From JBFWWW01 sp050245975 (GTDB taxonomy: Bacteria > Pseudomonadota > Alphaproteobacteria > Rhizobiales > Hyphomicrobiaceae): 12,458 nucleotides of DNA. Position numbers and translations under genes: made by a program. The stretch is from the NCBI GenBank assembly GCA_050245975.1, contig JBFWWW010000117.1:1-12458 (forward strand), written 5' to 3'. The notes below the pieces were generated by a model. It was given only the letters and a program-made list of their open reading frames with translations, was not told where the DNA came from and ran no database searches. Positions 12,162-12,458 of this stretch are shown piece by piece (position 1 is the stretch's first letter; each line of letters begins with the position of its first letter).

Positions 12162-12458
12162 GTGACCCAGCACGTTTCCCGCCGCCAGGCCTTGCGCGGC
12201 CTTCTTCTCGGACCGGCCGGCGCCGGCCTTGCATCCATGGCGGCAGAGCCCGCCGCCGCCGAGACCACGCCGGCGCTGCAGCCGCAGGGCGTGTGCACGC
12301 TCTTTCCGCAGGCCGTCGAGGGCCCCTACTATTTCGATCCCCAACTCGTGCGCGGCGACATCACCGAGGGGCGGCCCGGCCTGCCCATGCGCCTCGACCT
12401 GCGCGTCATCGAGAGCGGCTCGTGCCGGCCGATCGCGGGCGCGCGCGTCGATGTCTGG
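12162..12458 (+). CDS. Tat-exported intradiol ring-cleavage dioxygenase (3' partial)
   Basis: The first 99 codons are visible. From GTG 12162 the product starts MTQHVSRRQALRGLLLG, a twin-arginine signal (SRRQAL, then a hydrophobic stretch), followed by an Ala/Pro linker and CTLFPQAVEGPYYFDPQLVR (given in two parts: CTLFPQAVEGPYYF, DPQLVR), GDITEGRPG, and LDLRVIESGSCRPIAGARVDVW. The EGPYY and P--GA-VDVW motifs are those of intradiol dioxygenases such as the protocatechuate 3,4-dioxygenase-like group, which use Fe(III) to open catechol rings. The Tyr/His iron ligands lie beyond the window. GTG 12162 has AAGGA (12151-12155) six bases upstream; ATG 12237 would lose the Tat signal and has no ribosome site. 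Exported members exist, so periplasmic action on an aromatic is inferred. The divergent partner is the epoxide-hydrolase-like enzyme. Confidence 0.88.
   Translation, partial: MTQHVSRRQALRGLLLGPAGAGLASMAAEPAAAETTPALQPQGVCTLFPQAVEGPYYFDPQLVRGDITEGRPGLPMRLDLRVIESGSCRPIAGARVDVW

Noticed and set aside
12032..12298. N-terminal extension of the alpha/beta hydrolase
   Set aside because: The added residues are unrelated to the fold and overlap the Tat signal region of the divergent dioxygenase, which has a strong ribosome site.

Overview
The window is a GC-rich stretch of an alphaproteobacterial chromosome, most likely order Hyphomicrobiales (Rhizobiales). The evidence is protein-family content and local order: a DUF6456 tail facing SufE and DUF5330, a peptidoglycan-binding protein next to DUF1491, and a class A penicillin-binding protein divergent from a YcgN-type cysteine-cluster protein. 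Two CtrA-type TTAA-N7-TTAA boxes also fit. The genus cannot be resolved from sequence alone.

Layout. 2-160 (+) is the end of a DUF6456 protein. 176-1050 (-) carries SufE and the membrane-anchored DUF5330 protein. 1317-2850 (+) carries a secreted or anchored protein with two peptidoglycan-binding modules, DUF1491, and a 70-residue conserved-looking small protein; a CtrA-like box sits before the first gene and a perfect one before the small gene. 2866-6369 (-) is a run of a bifunctional class A PBP followed by DUF1214 and DUF1254 genes, the last two joined by an ATGA overlap. 6504-7040 (+) is the YcgN/UPF0260 cysteine-cluster protein. 7222-10269 (+) is a large inner-membrane sensor with three PAS domains plus intact GGDEF and EAL domains for cyclic-di-GMP turnover; its leader holds a perfect dyad and a hairpin that would cover its Shine-Dalgarno sequence. 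10270-11097 has no gene: it is an array of about five 134-138 bp compound palindromic repeats with truncated pieces at both ends. 11132-12031 (-) is an epoxide-hydrolase-type alpha/beta hydrolase. 12162 to the window end (+) is the start of a Tat-exported intradiol ring-cleavage dioxygenase, sharing with the hydrolase a 130 bp divergent promoter that contains two inverted repeats.

How the genes fit together. Much of the left and centre concerns the cell envelope (PBP1a, peptidoglycan-binding protein, membrane-anchored DUF5330, DUF1214 and DUF1254), consistent with cell-cycle control through CtrA. The sensor links an envelope or cytoplasmic signal to c-di-GMP. The right end looks like a small catabolic pair. 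No phage, transposase, CRISPR or defence genes were seen. The most unusual content is the repeat array, where one unit keeps the same hairpin shape with different paired bases and where truncated units look like microhomology deletions, together with the regulatory sites in the leaders.
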